Below, one piece after another: positions 52,565 through 61,346 of a DNA stretch of 64,000 nucleotides. Position numbers and translations under genes: made by a program. The DNA is from GCA-003244245 sp052390115 (GTDB lineage Bacteria > Actinomycetota > Actinomycetes > Mycobacteriales > Pseudonocardiaceae): assembly GCA_052390115.1 (NCBI GenBank), contig JBQTHE010000019.1, positions 5,237 through 69,236 of the forward strand, given 5' to 3'. Position 1 is the first letter of the stretch. Each line of letters starts with the position of its first letter. The notes under the pieces are model-generated. The model was given only the letters and a program-made list of their open reading frames with translations. It made no database searches and was not told where the DNA came from.

Positions 52565-53770
52565 GTGACGACGGTGATGTTCGTCCACGGCACGGGCGTT
52601 CGGGAAGTGGCGTACGCCACGGTGCTGGGTCGGATCCGGGAAGAGCTGAGCCGGCTGCGCCCTGCGGTACGCGTCGTCTCTTGTTTCTGGGGTGGTGAGC
52701 ACGGGTCAGTGCTCCATGCCGGCGGGGCGTCCATCCCGTCGGGCTATGCTGGGCGTGCCATCCAAGTAGCGCACGATATGGCCGGAGACATCGAGAACGA
52801 CGGGATCACGCTGTGGGCGTTGCTTGAGACCGATCCGCTTTTTGAGTTGCGCTTGCTGGCCACCGCGACGCCCGCTCCGACAGAGTGTCCTCCGTGGTTG
52901 GAGCTGCCAGGACAGCTCGTCGCCGATCAGGTGGCCGCGCTCCCACAAAATGGAATCCTGGCCCGGCTGTTCGGCGAAACGGGCAGTCAGGAGGCGTTTG
53001 CGGCAGCGGTCGTTACCGTGCTGGATAGCAAGGCGGGCCGAGCGCTCATGGCGCACGAAGCTGTGCTTGGTGGCGAGGCGCGGCTGGCGTTGGCCCGGGC
53101 ACTTGTCGCGACAGTCCTCGTCAGCCGGGACGCCGAACTTGGGATGCCGCTGCTGCTCGACGGCGCTCATCGCGACAATCTCGTCGCTCAGATCGTCGCG
53201 CAGCTCGGCGGCTCAGACCGAGGCCTGGGCGCGTCAATGGGCCGGGTGGGTCTCAAGCTAGCGTTGCAGCTCGGGGCGACCAGGCCGATTGAGCGCCGAC
53301 GTGCGGCGATCACCGAAGCGGCCTCACCGTTGGCCGGAGACGTCATGCTCTACCTAGCCCGTGGCGAGGGGATCCGTGACTTCATCGCGCGTGAGGTTGC
53401 CGCTGCCGAGGGCCCAGTGGTGTGCCTCGCGCACAGCCTCGGCGGAATAGCTGCAGTGGACCTACTCGTGAGCCACCATCTGCCGTCTGTGCAACTCCTG
53501 ATCACGGTCGGTTCACAGGCACCGTACCTGTACGAGCTCAACGCTCTGCCAACACTGGAGTTCGGCCAGCCGTTGCCCCTCTCGGTGCCGCCATGGGTCA
53601 ATATCTATGATCGGCGTGACCTGCTTGGCTACGCAGGCGAGGGGGTGTTTCCCGGGCGAGTGGAGGACCGAGTCGTCGACAACCGGGTACCGTTTCCGCG
53701 GTCACACAGCGCTTACTTCGGCAACGAAGAATTCTACGCCATTGTGGACGAGGTACTGCCGTGCCCGTGA
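52565..53770 (+). CDS. Lipase-like alpha/beta hydrolase, predicted effector
   Basis: 401 residues from a GTG start. MFVHGTGVRE supplies the oxyanion HG-T-G and VVCLAHSLGG is the nucleophile elbow (Ser in HSLGG). PPWVNIYDRRDLLGY contributes the acid, and a late SHSAYF the likely His. The middle is helical. There is no signal peptide. It overlaps the caspase-EAD2 gene and diverges from the NLR-like NTPase. Lipase-type hydrolases are frequent membrane-attacking effectors of bacterial immune systems; this role is inferred. Confidence 0.8.
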   Translation: MTTVMFVHGTGVREVAYATVLGRIREELSRLRPAVRVVSCFWGGEHGSVLHAGGASIPSGYAGRAIQVAHDMAGDIENDGITLWALLETDPLFELRLLATATPAPTECPPWLELPGQLVADQVAALPQNGILARLFGETGSQEAFAAAVVTVLDSKAGRALMAHEAVLGGEARLALARALVATVLVSRDAELGMPLLLDGAHRDNLVAQIVAQLGGSDRGLGASMGRVGLKLALQLGATRPIERRRAAITEAASPLAGDVMLYLARGEGIRDFIAREVAAAEGPVVCLAHSLGGIAAVDLLVSHHLPSVQLLITVGSQAPYLYELNALPTLEFGQPLPLSVPPWVNIYDRRDLLGYAGEGVFPGRVEDRVVDNRVPFPRSHSAYFGNEEFYAIVDEVLPCP

Positions 53771-54879
53771 CGCCGGCCGATACTCGAGCTGTAGTCGTCG
53801 GCGTCGAAGAGTACGCGGCCGGAGCGCCCTGGCGGCTCGACGGGCCGGCCCTCGACGCTTGCCGATTCGTGGAGTGGCTGATCGGCAGCGGCGTTCCGGC
53901 GGGCAACGTCTCACTGCTGGTCTCGCCATTGGCGGAAAACGAGGATGCCGTGGCTCGTTACGAATTTGACGTGCGGCCCGCCGACCACGCGACAATCCGG
54001 GCGACCCTGTTGGGTGGTCTTCGCGGCAGCGGAAGCGATTTTCTGGTGTTGTACTGGGGCGGGCACGGGGTTGTCGATGGTGGTGATACCCGCCGGCTGT
54101 TCTGTGCCGATGCGACCATCGCCGATAAGCGCAATATCGATCTCACCGCTCTGCTTCATTCGTTGCGGTCGAGCTTTTATCAGCACCATCCTCGGCAGGC
54201 GATTCTGATCGACGCATGCCAGAACCTCGTCGAGCAGCTTCACCTCGTCCACACGCTGCCCGCCGAGGTCTTCCCATTGGGCAGCCCAAGACCGTCATGC
54301 GAACAGCGCGTGCTCCTGGCTGCGAGCATCGGCGAGGTGGCTGTCAACATCGACGGCCGCAAGACCGGCCTGTTCTCCGAGGTGCTCCGTGCCGAGCTGG
54401 CGACGGCGCCGGTGGGTACCTGGCCACCGGATCTTGACGCGCTGCGCGATCGGATCGACCGGCGCTTTACAGAGCTTCGCGCGATAGGCAAGACCCGGCA
54501 GGTGCCAAGCTATCTGTGGTACCGCGGCGCGCAGGGCGGAGCAGACGTGATCTTCTCGCCAGTACCTAGCGCCGCACCCCGACGTGTGTCGCTGACGGCG
54601 CTGGGCGAGCTGACCGATGTGCTGCTCGCCATCGACGAATTCGCGCACGAACCGAGTCGCTGGCAGATCATCCGGCTGATGCCTCGGGAGATCGTCGCCG
54701 CAGTCAGTAATACGGGCAGCCAACGCCTCCAGGTCATCGACCTGCTCCGATCCTGCGAGAGGTTCGCTGCAGGGCCGTCCGCGCTGGTCGACGCCATCCG
54801 CACGGCGCTACCGGACGATTCCGGGCGCCGAAAGGCCGAGGAGGCGATCGAGCGTGTCTGGCCGGCGACAACAGGGTAA
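53761..54879 (+). CDS. Caspase-like protease with C-terminal EAD2 domain
   Basis: 372 residues; GTG at 53761 or GTG 53767 (classical GTGA overlap with the hydrolase stop). The caspase domain has His102 in VLYWGGHGVVDGG and catalytic Cys153 in ILIDACQN, after the ADTRAVVVGVEEY strand. The C-terminal ~90 residues (LTALGELTDVLLAIDEF...WQIIRLMPREIV...LQVIDLLRSCERFAAGPSALVDAIRTAL) form an EAD2 module like that at the N-terminus of the NTPase at 48960. Homotypic EAD2 contact would bring the protease to the sensor, like death-fold recruitment in animals. Substrates unknown. Confidence 0.88.
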   Translation: MPVTPADTRAVVVGVEEYAAGAPWRLDGPALDACRFVEWLIGSGVPAGNVSLLVSPLAENEDAVARYEFDVRPADHATIRATLLGGLRGSGSDFLVLYWGGHGVVDGGDTRRLFCADATIADKRNIDLTALLHSLRSSFYQHHPRQAILIDACQNLVEQLHLVHTLPAEVFPLGSPRPSCEQRVLLAASIGEVAVNIDGRKTGLFSEVLRAELATAPVGTWPPDLDALRDRIDRRFTELRAIGKTRQVPSYLWYRGAQGGADVIFSPVPSAAPRRVSLTALGELTDVLLAIDEFAHEPSRWQIIRLMPREIVAAVSNTGSQRLQVIDLLRSCERFAAGPSALVDAIRTALPDDSGRRKAEEAIERVWPATTG

Positions 54880-54988
54880 GAACGGTGTCGCGTCCTGTAA
54901 TCTTCGCGGTCGGATGCGAGGGGTGGGTCCACTGTGGACACGGTGTCGCTGCCCACACCGCGGGGGCCGAGCGGGTGAGCGGTCAGGG

Positions 54989-56917
54989 TCATAGCTCGCT
55001 ACCCGCCGTGACCCCCGCCCGCAAGACTTCGATCACTCGCCGGACCCGCGGATCGCGCTGCAACTCCGCCAGGGTCACCGGCAACGGCAGTTGCCAGTTC
55101 GGGTACTCATCGACGGTGCCAGGCAGGTTGGGTTGGCGTGCCTCGCCTACCACGTCGTAGGGGGAGGCCAGCAGCAGCCGGCAGGGCGTGCGGGCCAGCA
55201 ACGCGTGCATCGCCACCACGAGGTCGTCCTCGATCGCCCCATCGGCAAGCAGGCCCTCGGCGCGTAGCAGGGCCACGAGCTCAGCGCGGTGCGCCCGCGC
55301 GCGGGCCCACTCCGCGGCTTCGTCGTCCAGCAGCCCCAGCTCGGCGCGCACCCGCACGTGCTCCCCGCGCAGAAAACCGACCGCGGTGGGCAGGTCGTGG
55401 GTGGAGATACTGGCCGCGGCACGCTGCGGCCAGCGTTGCGCAGCCAGCAGCGGCTTGCCGGGGGCCTGCTCGTCTCGGGCGAACCACAGCACCGCGCATC
55501 CCAGCATCCGCTGTGCCGCCAACGCCTCGGTAACTTCGGGTTCCACGGTCCCGAGGTCCTCGCCCACCACCACCGCGCCGGCCCGGTGCGCTTCCACCGC
55601 CAGCGCAGCGAGCATCACCTCGCCGTCGTAGTGCACGTAGGTGCCCTGGTCCGCCGACGCCCCCGGCGGCACCCACCACAGCCGCCACAGGCCGGCCACG
55701 TGGTCGATGCGCAACCCATCGGCATGGGCGAGCACGGCGCGCAGCATGTCCCGGTACGCGGCGTACCCGGTGGCGGCCAGCCGGTCCGGGCGCCACGGCG
55801 GCAGCCCCCAGTCCTGTCCCCGCTGGCTGAACGCATCCGGTGGGGCCCCGATGGTCACCCCGGTGGCGAGGACGTCCTGCAACGCCCAGGCATCGGCGCC
55901 CTCGGGGTCCACCCCGACGGCGAGGTCGTGCACCAACCCGATGGCCATCGGTCGGGCGGCGTCCCTCGCAGCGGCAAGCTGCTCGTCGCACTGCCGCTGC
56001 ACCCAGGCGTGAAACGCCACCCGCTGCGGGTCCGCGCTGGCCGTCGCCGGGTGCCGCAGCTCGGTGGGCCAACGCGACCAGCGGGGGCCGTGCCGCTCGG
56101 CGAGCGCGCAGAACGTCGCGAAGTCGCGCAACCCCTCCGGCAGCACCGGGCGCGGGGCGCCGTCGGCTCGCCAGAGCAGCTCCAGCGCCGCCCGTTTGGC
56201 TCGCCAGACGGCGTCGCGGTCGATCCGCTCGCCTCCCGATCCGACCCGCAGGGCGTCCACCTCCGCCCGTAACAGCGGGTCCCCGCGGCGGTAGGCGCCG
56301 ATGTCGGTGATGCTGAGGTAGAGCGGGTTGATAAAGCGGCGGCTGGACGGGTAGTAGGGCGAGGGCTGGATCGGAGTGGTCGGGGTCACCGCGTGCAGCG
56401 GGTTGACCAGCACAGCGCCGCCGTCATGCGCGGTGGCCGTCCAGGCGACGAACTCGCGCAGGTCAGCGAGGTCCCCGAGGCCCCACGACCTGGTCGAGTG
56501 CAGGGCGTAGAGCTGCAGCATCCAGCCCCAGGTGCGCGGCGGCTCGGGCAGCCTCGGTGGGGCCACCAGCACGGTGGTGTGCCGGTTTTCGCTGGTCAGC
56601 GAGTACCAGCCGGGTGCAAGGCCTGCTGGCAGACTCCCGTTGACCAGGGTTTCCGTGCCGTGCTCAGCTCTCAGCACGCCGGCTTCGGGAATCTTGCGGC
56701 TCTGCCCCTGGCGCAGCACCACAGTGCCCGACCCCCGGGGTTTGCGGGCCGCCGCCAGCGCGTCCCGGGCCTGCGCCGGCGTGTCCGCGCTGACACCGAG
56801 CAGCGCGAGCACCCGGCGGACCACATCCTGGTCGACGTCGACCGGCCGGCGCTGCCCGTCCCGGTACCAGGTAGCGACGCCGTATGCAGCAGCAACCTCT
56901 TCCAGCGCGGGGTCCAT
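54989..56917 (-). CDS. malQ: 4-alpha-glucanotransferase (amylomaltase)
   Basis: ~642 residues from ATG 56917 (MDPALEEVAAAYGVATWYRDG), with a longer start less likely. GH77 motifs: SPYYPSSRRFINPLYL, GLRIDHVAGLWRLW (nucleophile Asp), VVGEDLGTVEPEV (acid/base Glu) and STHDLPTAVGFLRGE (transition-state Asp). The N-terminal beta domain is that of actinobacterial MalQ. It moves maltodextrin units between acceptors. It is monocistronic, between the caspase operon and the HesB-like gene. Confidence 0.95.
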   Translation of the reverse strand: MDPALEEVAAAYGVATWYRDGQRRPVDVDQDVVRRVLALLGVSADTPAQARDALAAARKPRGSGTVVLRQGQSRKIPEAGVLRAEHGTETLVNGSLPAGLAPGWYSLTSENRHTTVLVAPPRLPEPPRTWGWMLQLYALHSTRSWGLGDLADLREFVAWTATAHDGGAVLVNPLHAVTPTTPIQPSPYYPSSRRFINPLYLSITDIGAYRRGDPLLRAEVDALRVGSGGERIDRDAVWRAKRAALELLWRADGAPRPVLPEGLRDFATFCALAERHGPRWSRWPTELRHPATASADPQRVAFHAWVQRQCDEQLAAARDAARPMAIGLVHDLAVGVDPEGADAWALQDVLATGVTIGAPPDAFSQRGQDWGLPPWRPDRLAATGYAAYRDMLRAVLAHADGLRIDHVAGLWRLWWVPPGASADQGTYVHYDGEVMLAALAVEAHRAGAVVVGEDLGTVEPEVTEALAAQRMLGCAVLWFARDEQAPGKPLLAAQRWPQRAAASISTHDLPTAVGFLRGEHVRVRAELGLLDDEAAEWARARAHRAELVALLRAEGLLADGAIEDDLVVAMHALLARTPCRLLLASPYDVVGEARQPNLPGTVDEYPNWQLPLPVTLAELQRDPRVRRVIEVLRAGVTAGSEL

Positions 56918-56988
56918 ACCGCCATCCTGGCCGCCCACGGCGAGCGGCGCGCTGCGCGCTGGCCCAGACCTCGCTATGGTGACGAGGC

Positions 56989-57273
56989 ATGTTAGCCATT
57001 ACCGAGACAGCAGCAGTGGCCATCACGACACTGATCTCCGACAGCCAGATGCCCGAGGGGGCCGGGCTGCGGATCGTGCAGCCGGAAGGGTCCGAAGCGC
57101 TCCAACTCTCGGTCGCCCCGGAGCCGGCTGAGCAAGACACCGTGCTCGAAAGTGCTGGGGCCAGCGTGTTCCTTGAGCCCATCGCGGCGCAGACGCTGGA
57201 TGACAAGGTCCTGGACGTGCAGCTCGAGGAAGATCAGTACCGCTTCGCCATCGCCCCGCAAGTATCCGGCTGA
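56989..57273 (+). CDS. HesB/IscA-like protein lacking all cysteines
   Basis: 94 residues. The fold pattern LAITETAAVAITTLISDSQMPEGAGLRIV...LESAGASVFLEPIAAQTLDDKVLDVQL..RFAIAPQ is that of HesB/IscA A-type carriers. The three Cys that bind the Fe-S cluster in that family are absent; there is no Cys at all. It therefore cannot be a normal Fe-S carrier. Such Cys-less homologues are common in actinobacteria and their function is unknown. Confidence 0.85.
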   Translation: MLAITETAAVAITTLISDSQMPEGAGLRIVQPEGSEALQLSVAPEPAEQDTVLESAGASVFLEPIAAQTLDDKVLDVQLEEDQYRFAIAPQVSG

Positions 57274-57300
57274 GCCCATTCACCGAACCCGCTCAGCGAG

Positions 57301-57338
57301 CTCAGCGGGGTATGGCCGAATCGAGTTACCCCGCTGAG
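57301..57338 (+). terminator. Hairpin after HesB-like gene
   Basis: A perfect 12-bp stem (CTCAGCGGGGTA / TACCCCGCTGAG) with a 14-base loop lies 28 bases after the stop. It is flanked by further complementary bases (CATTCA / TGAATG). No T-run. Confidence 0.7.
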
Positions 57339-57445
57339 CCCGCTGAATGCGGTACCATTTAGTCGATAACGGAACGTGTCCGTTCAGCGCCACTCTGATG
57401 GCGTAACCGCGTTGATGTTGTGCTCCGTATCCTGGCCATACCGGC

Positions 57446-57558
57446 TTGAACCGAGAGGGTGAGCTGTTGGGCCAGGACCGCGCTGGCGTCGTGCAGGCCG
57501 ATCTGCGCGAGCTGGGCAGCATCCTGACCTTCCGCAGGACGCAAGCGGTCACATGGTG
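57446..57558 (+). CDS. Possible upstream small ORF of the GGDEF-EAL gene
   Basis: A short frame from TTG 57446 or 57467 (ending ...RRTQAVTW) stops with a TGA at 57556-57558 that overlaps the ATG at 57553 of the next gene. The ATGGTGA overlap and protein-like end suggest a real small protein or a translational-coupling leader. Unrecognised. Confidence 0.3.
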
Positions 57559-59691
57559 AGTGCCGCTTCCCCTTCCGAGCCGGGCCTGACGGTGGCCGGG
57601 CTCGCTCAGATCTGGGCTGCGGTGGCGAGCCGGACCACCTACCTGCCGATGTCCGGGCAGGAGGCCGAACAGCTCCTGGCGCGGCTGATCAACCGGCTGG
57701 TGACGGCCGTGGCTGCGGTACCGGTCGATGACCAGGCGGCGATCGAGGTGGCCACCGAGCTTGTCGCGCACGGTCTCACCGGGCCGCGCAGCATCGGCCG
57801 CAGTATCGAGGTTCTCGGTGACGGCCTGCCGCGGCTGGTGGAGCTGCAGCACGTCGACCAGCGTGACGTCGCCGTCTTGCGGGTGCTGGGGATGTTGGCC
57901 AGCGGGTACGCCGAGGTGCTCCGGCAGCGCACCCTCGACGAGCAGGACCAGGTCACCCAAGCTGTGCTGCAGGCGAAGCTGGACGCTGAGCGTGAACTAC
58001 AGGTCAGCGAAGCACGGTTCCGGCAGATCTTCTCCGAGGCGGCGGTCGGAATCGCGATCAGCGACCTCGACGGCACGCTGGTCGCCGCCAACCGCGCATT
58101 CGCCCGCATGATGGGCCGTGCCCCGGAAGATCTGATCGGCGCCGCGCTGCCGAAACTGTTGCACACCGAGGATGATCCGACGCTGGGTGCGGCCTACCAT
58201 GAGCTCGCCAGCGGTGAGCTGACCCATTTCCGGCGCCGGGGCAGGCTGACCGCCGCCAGCGGCGAGGTCTCCTGGGTCTTCCTCGCGGGCTCGCTGCTCC
58301 GTGACCTCGACGGGGTGCCGACTCACCACCTGATCATCGCCGACGACGTCACCGAGCTGCAGCTGCTGCAAAAGGAACTGTCCGGGCAGGCGCTGCACGA
58401 CAGGCTGACCGGGCTGCCCAACGAGCATTACTTCATGTCCCACCTGCATGATGTGCTCGAGGGCGCCGACCCATCGGCTGAGGTCACGGTGTGCCGGGTG
58501 AACCTGGACAGTTTCTCGGTGATCAACGATGGGATCGGCCGGGCGGCCGGCGAAGTGTTGCTGCGCTCCGTCGCAGGGCGGCTACAGGACCTCGTCACCG
58601 GCGAGCGGGCGATGGTGGCGCGGATGGGCGCCGACGATTTCGCGATCCTGATCGAGGGCGGCATGGATCGCCGTGACCTCAGCCTGTTCGCCGCGACCGT
58701 CAACATCCGGCTCTGCGAACCGGTCTACCTCGATGACGACCAGGGAATCTCGGTCTCGGCCGGCGTCGGGGTGGTGAGCCGGCCCGCCACTGGGATCTCG
58801 GCGGGCGAGCTGGTCCGCGCTGCGGATGCCACCTTGCGCCGGGCCAAGCACACCGGTCGCGGGCAGTGGGATCTCTACGACCCGGAACATGACGCCCAGC
58901 AGCGGGCACGCTCCCAGCTGGCCGCCAAGATCCCCGGGGCCTGGGAGTGCGGTGAGATCGATGTGCAGTACCAGCCGGTGTGCCGGCTGGACAGTGGGGA
59001 GATCGTCGCGCTGCAGGCACTGCTGCGCTGGGACCGGGCCGACGGGACGGTGCTGGGCCATTCCGAGTGCCTCGCGCTGGCCGAGCGGACCGGGCTGGTG
59101 GTCTCGATCGGGGGCTGGATCGTGGAGAAGGCCTGCAGCGCGCAGATCCAAGTGCTACAACACAGCCGGGCAGACCGAGCGCCGCTGATGCGGGTTGATC
59201 TCACCCCACAGCTGAGCCAGGATCCCGATCTCGTCGGGGTGGTGCGCGGCGCCTTGTCGGCCACCGGCCTGCGAGCCGAGCAACTCCGGGTAGGGGTACC
59301 GCTGGTGGCGCTGGCCCGGGGCCGCGGTGATGTGATGGACAACGTGGGGGTGCTCGCTGACCTGGGCGTGGAGGTGGTGCTGCTCGGCGCCGCGACCGGT
59401 CCCGGATACATGGCCTATCTCGAGGACCTTCCGGTGGGGGCGGTAGAGATCGCTACCGAGCTCGTCGCCCGGATCGCCCGGCGACCCGGGGACGACTCAG
59501 TGGTCGCCCGTGCGATCCGCGATGGCATCCCGCTGGTGCACAGCGCCGGCGCCACGGTGATCGTCCCTAGGGTGGACACCCCGGAACAGGCGCAATGGTG
59601 GCGTGACGCCAGGGCGGACGCCGCGTGGGGTGCCCACTTCGGACCACCCGTACCCGACGTCGAGCTCCCCACCCTCCTATCCCGCCGCTAA
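57553..59691 (+). CDS. PAS-GGDEF-EAL protein with degenerate active sites
   Basis: 712 residues. An N-terminal helical sensory region (~1-130), a PAS domain (~150-270: FRQIFSEAAVGIAISDLDGTLVAANRAFARMMGR), a GGDEF domain (~285-440) whose signature is GADDF at 359-363 instead of GG-D/E-EF, and an EAL domain (~455-690) whose signature is QAL (488-490) instead of EAL. Both changes hit catalytic residues for c-di-GMP synthesis and hydrolysis. It is probably a c-di-GMP receptor or regulator rather than an enzyme. No membrane segments. Confidence 0.88.
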   Translation: MVSAASPSEPGLTVAGLAQIWAAVASRTTYLPMSGQEAEQLLARLINRLVTAVAAVPVDDQAAIEVATELVAHGLTGPRSIGRSIEVLGDGLPRLVELQHVDQRDVAVLRVLGMLASGYAEVLRQRTLDEQDQVTQAVLQAKLDAERELQVSEARFRQIFSEAAVGIAISDLDGTLVAANRAFARMMGRAPEDLIGAALPKLLHTEDDPTLGAAYHELASGELTHFRRRGRLTAASGEVSWVFLAGSLLRDLDGVPTHHLIIADDVTELQLLQKELSGQALHDRLTGLPNEHYFMSHLHDVLEGADPSAEVTVCRVNLDSFSVINDGIGRAAGEVLLRSVAGRLQDLVTGERAMVARMGADDFAILIEGGMDRRDLSLFAATVNIRLCEPVYLDDDQGISVSAGVGVVSRPATGISAGELVRAADATLRRAKHTGRGQWDLYDPEHDAQQRARSQLAAKIPGAWECGEIDVQYQPVCRLDSGEIVALQALLRWDRADGTVLGHSECLALAERTGLVVSIGGWIVEKACSAQIQVLQHSRADRAPLMRVDLTPQLSQDPDLVGVVRGALSATGLRAEQLRVGVPLVALARGRGDVMDNVGVLADLGVEVVLLGAATGPGYMAYLEDLPVGAVEIATELVARIARRPGDDSVVARAIRDGIPLVHSAGATVIVPRVDTPEQAQWWRDARADAAWGAHFGPPVPDVELPTLLSRR

Positions 59692-59714
59692 GCCACTCGT
59701 GAGCTGCTACCTGG

Positions 59715-60167
59715 ATGCCGATCGCACGCCAGGCGAGCGACACTGGTCCGGTGGAGGATCCAGTGCGGCTGCGGGTCGCGTTTCCGTGTCAGCACGAGGG
59801 CTGCCAGCGCGCGGCGGCGATCGTTGAGGTGACCCGCCGCGGGCAGCTGTTCGTCGACGAGGAGCAGGACATCATCTACCGGATCTTTCCCCAGGCCCAG
59901 GGCACGATCCGGGTCACCGGTTTCCTGCCGTACACGAGCTTCTCCACTCAGCTCACCGACCTTGCCGCGACGGCCGGCGCGGTACGCGCCAACGACGCAG
60001 CCGCGCTACACGCCGTGGACCGGACCTGGGTCCCGTTCTACTGTCAGCAGTGCGACCGCTCGTTCTGCGGCGAGCACTGGGAGCTCAAAGCCACCTTCGA
60101 CTGGGGCTTCGACTACTACTCGGGCACCTGCCCGGCCGGTCATCCACATTTCATCGATCATTGTTGA
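59715..60167 (+). CDS. Cys-rich zinc-binding protein, unrecognised
   Basis: 150 residues as read; GTG 59751 (EDPVRLRVAFPCQHEGC) may be the true start. It has an FPCQHEGCQRAA pair near the N-terminus and YCQQCDRSFCGEHWELK...CPAGHPHFIDHC near the end, giving several Cys/His sets able to bind one or two zinc ions. Trp/Phe/Tyr-rich loops (FDWGFDYYSGTC) link them. No family is recognised. It follows the GGDEF-EAL gene closely but converges with the next gene. Confidence 0.65.
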   Translation: MPIARQASDTGPVEDPVRLRVAFPCQHEGCQRAAAIVEVTRRGQLFVDEEQDIIYRIFPQAQGTIRVTGFLPYTSFSTQLTDLAATAGAVRANDAAALHAVDRTWVPFYCQQCDRSFCGEHWELKATFDWGFDYYSGTCPAGHPHFIDHC

Positions 60168-60179
60168 CCCTGCCGGGCC

Positions 60180-61247
60180 TCAGCTGGTCTGCGCACCGAA
60201 CCGGGCGCGCAGCCAAGCTCGCGTCGCCTCCCGGTACTCGCCGGCGTTGGAGTGCAACGCTATGGCGTGTCCTGACTCCGGCAGGACGTAGGTGGACAGC
60301 TCGGCGGCCGGGCCGAAGTACGGCGCCTCCTGTTTCCGCAACGCCTCCGCACTCGAACAGTCACGAGCGAACGAACCGCAGAAAGGTGAATCCCTTCCGC
60401 CGATCGCCAGCAGGACGGGGACGTCGATACCGAGCGACGTGGGACCATAAAAACCCGACACCGCCACGGTCCCTGTCCCGACGAGCGAGACCTGGTCCTT
60501 GGTGGCCTCGTCGGTCGCAATCACCTGGGGATCGGCGTTGCTTGTCACATAGAACAACGGCTCGCGTTGCCCCGGTTTGGTGGTGGCGTATCCCGGATCG
60601 CTACCGTACTTGCGAAGCTGCGGGTCCCACATCGACGGGTGCAGGGACATAGTGAAGCCCTTAGCCAGCGCCAACGCCGACGCCAGGTGGGTGACGCCGG
60701 TGAGAATCACCCCGTCGACGTCGTGATAAGTGGCTGCTTCCAGGATCGCGACGCCCGAGCCGAACGAGTGCCCGACCAGGACAACGCGGTCGAACCGCAC
60801 CCCGCTGACCCGGCCGGCACGCAGGTGATTGACGACCTGGTGGATCGACGCCGCCTCGACACTGTCCACCAATACCGGGCTGGGCGGTTTGGTGCTCCGG
60901 CCGGTACCGAGCCGGTCCACCGCGAAGGTGGCATAGCCGTGGCCGGCCATCTCGCGCTGGTAGGAGTAACGCTCGGGCTGGTAGGGAAGGTCCCAGTACA
61001 CGCTGTTGTACGTGCCGCCGGGAATCAGCAACTGCACGGTCCGCGGAGCCTCGGTGGTAGAAGCACTTCCCGCGGGCAGGCAGAGCTGCCCGTGCATTGT
61101 CTCGCGGGGGGTCGGGACCGATACCGGCAGATCGACCTCCGAACAAGTCACCAGAGATGCGGCAGCTGCCTGCGGTGCAGGGAGACCACCGGCCAGCAGG
61201 GCCAGGCAGGCGAGCAGCGCGGAAATCAGCGTCGGCAGCAGTCGCAC
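60180..61247 (-). CDS. Secreted alpha/beta hydrolase
   Basis: 355 residues from GTG 61247 with GGAAGG upstream; a longer reading adds an unlikely prefix. The signal peptide RLLPTLISALLACLALLAGGLPAPQAAAA ends in an AxA-type site. Catalytic Ser in VVLVGHSFGSG, Asp in GGRDSPFCG, His in PESGHAIALH. It resembles secreted lipase/esterase-type hydrolases of actinomycetes. A Cys pair near FCGSFARDCSS may form a disulfide. Substrate unknown. Confidence 0.85.
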   Translation of the reverse strand: MRLLPTLISALLACLALLAGGLPAPQAAAASLVTCSEVDLPVSVPTPRETMHGQLCLPAGSASTTEAPRTVQLLIPGGTYNSVYWDLPYQPERYSYQREMAGHGYATFAVDRLGTGRSTKPPSPVLVDSVEAASIHQVVNHLRAGRVSGVRFDRVVLVGHSFGSGVAILEAATYHDVDGVILTGVTHLASALALAKGFTMSLHPSMWDPQLRKYGSDPGYATTKPGQREPLFYVTSNADPQVIATDEATKDQVSLVGTGTVAVSGFYGPTSLGIDVPVLLAIGGRDSPFCGSFARDCSSAEALRKQEAPYFGPAAELSTYVLPESGHAIALHSNAGEYREATRAWLRARFGAQTS

Positions 61248-61346
61248 GGGTGAACCTTCCAAGATCAGAAAATCGAGGAAGTCCAAGACTATAACAATCA
61301 GCAATCAAACGGACACTTCAGGTAACCACAGCCCGCTGGGGACGTC

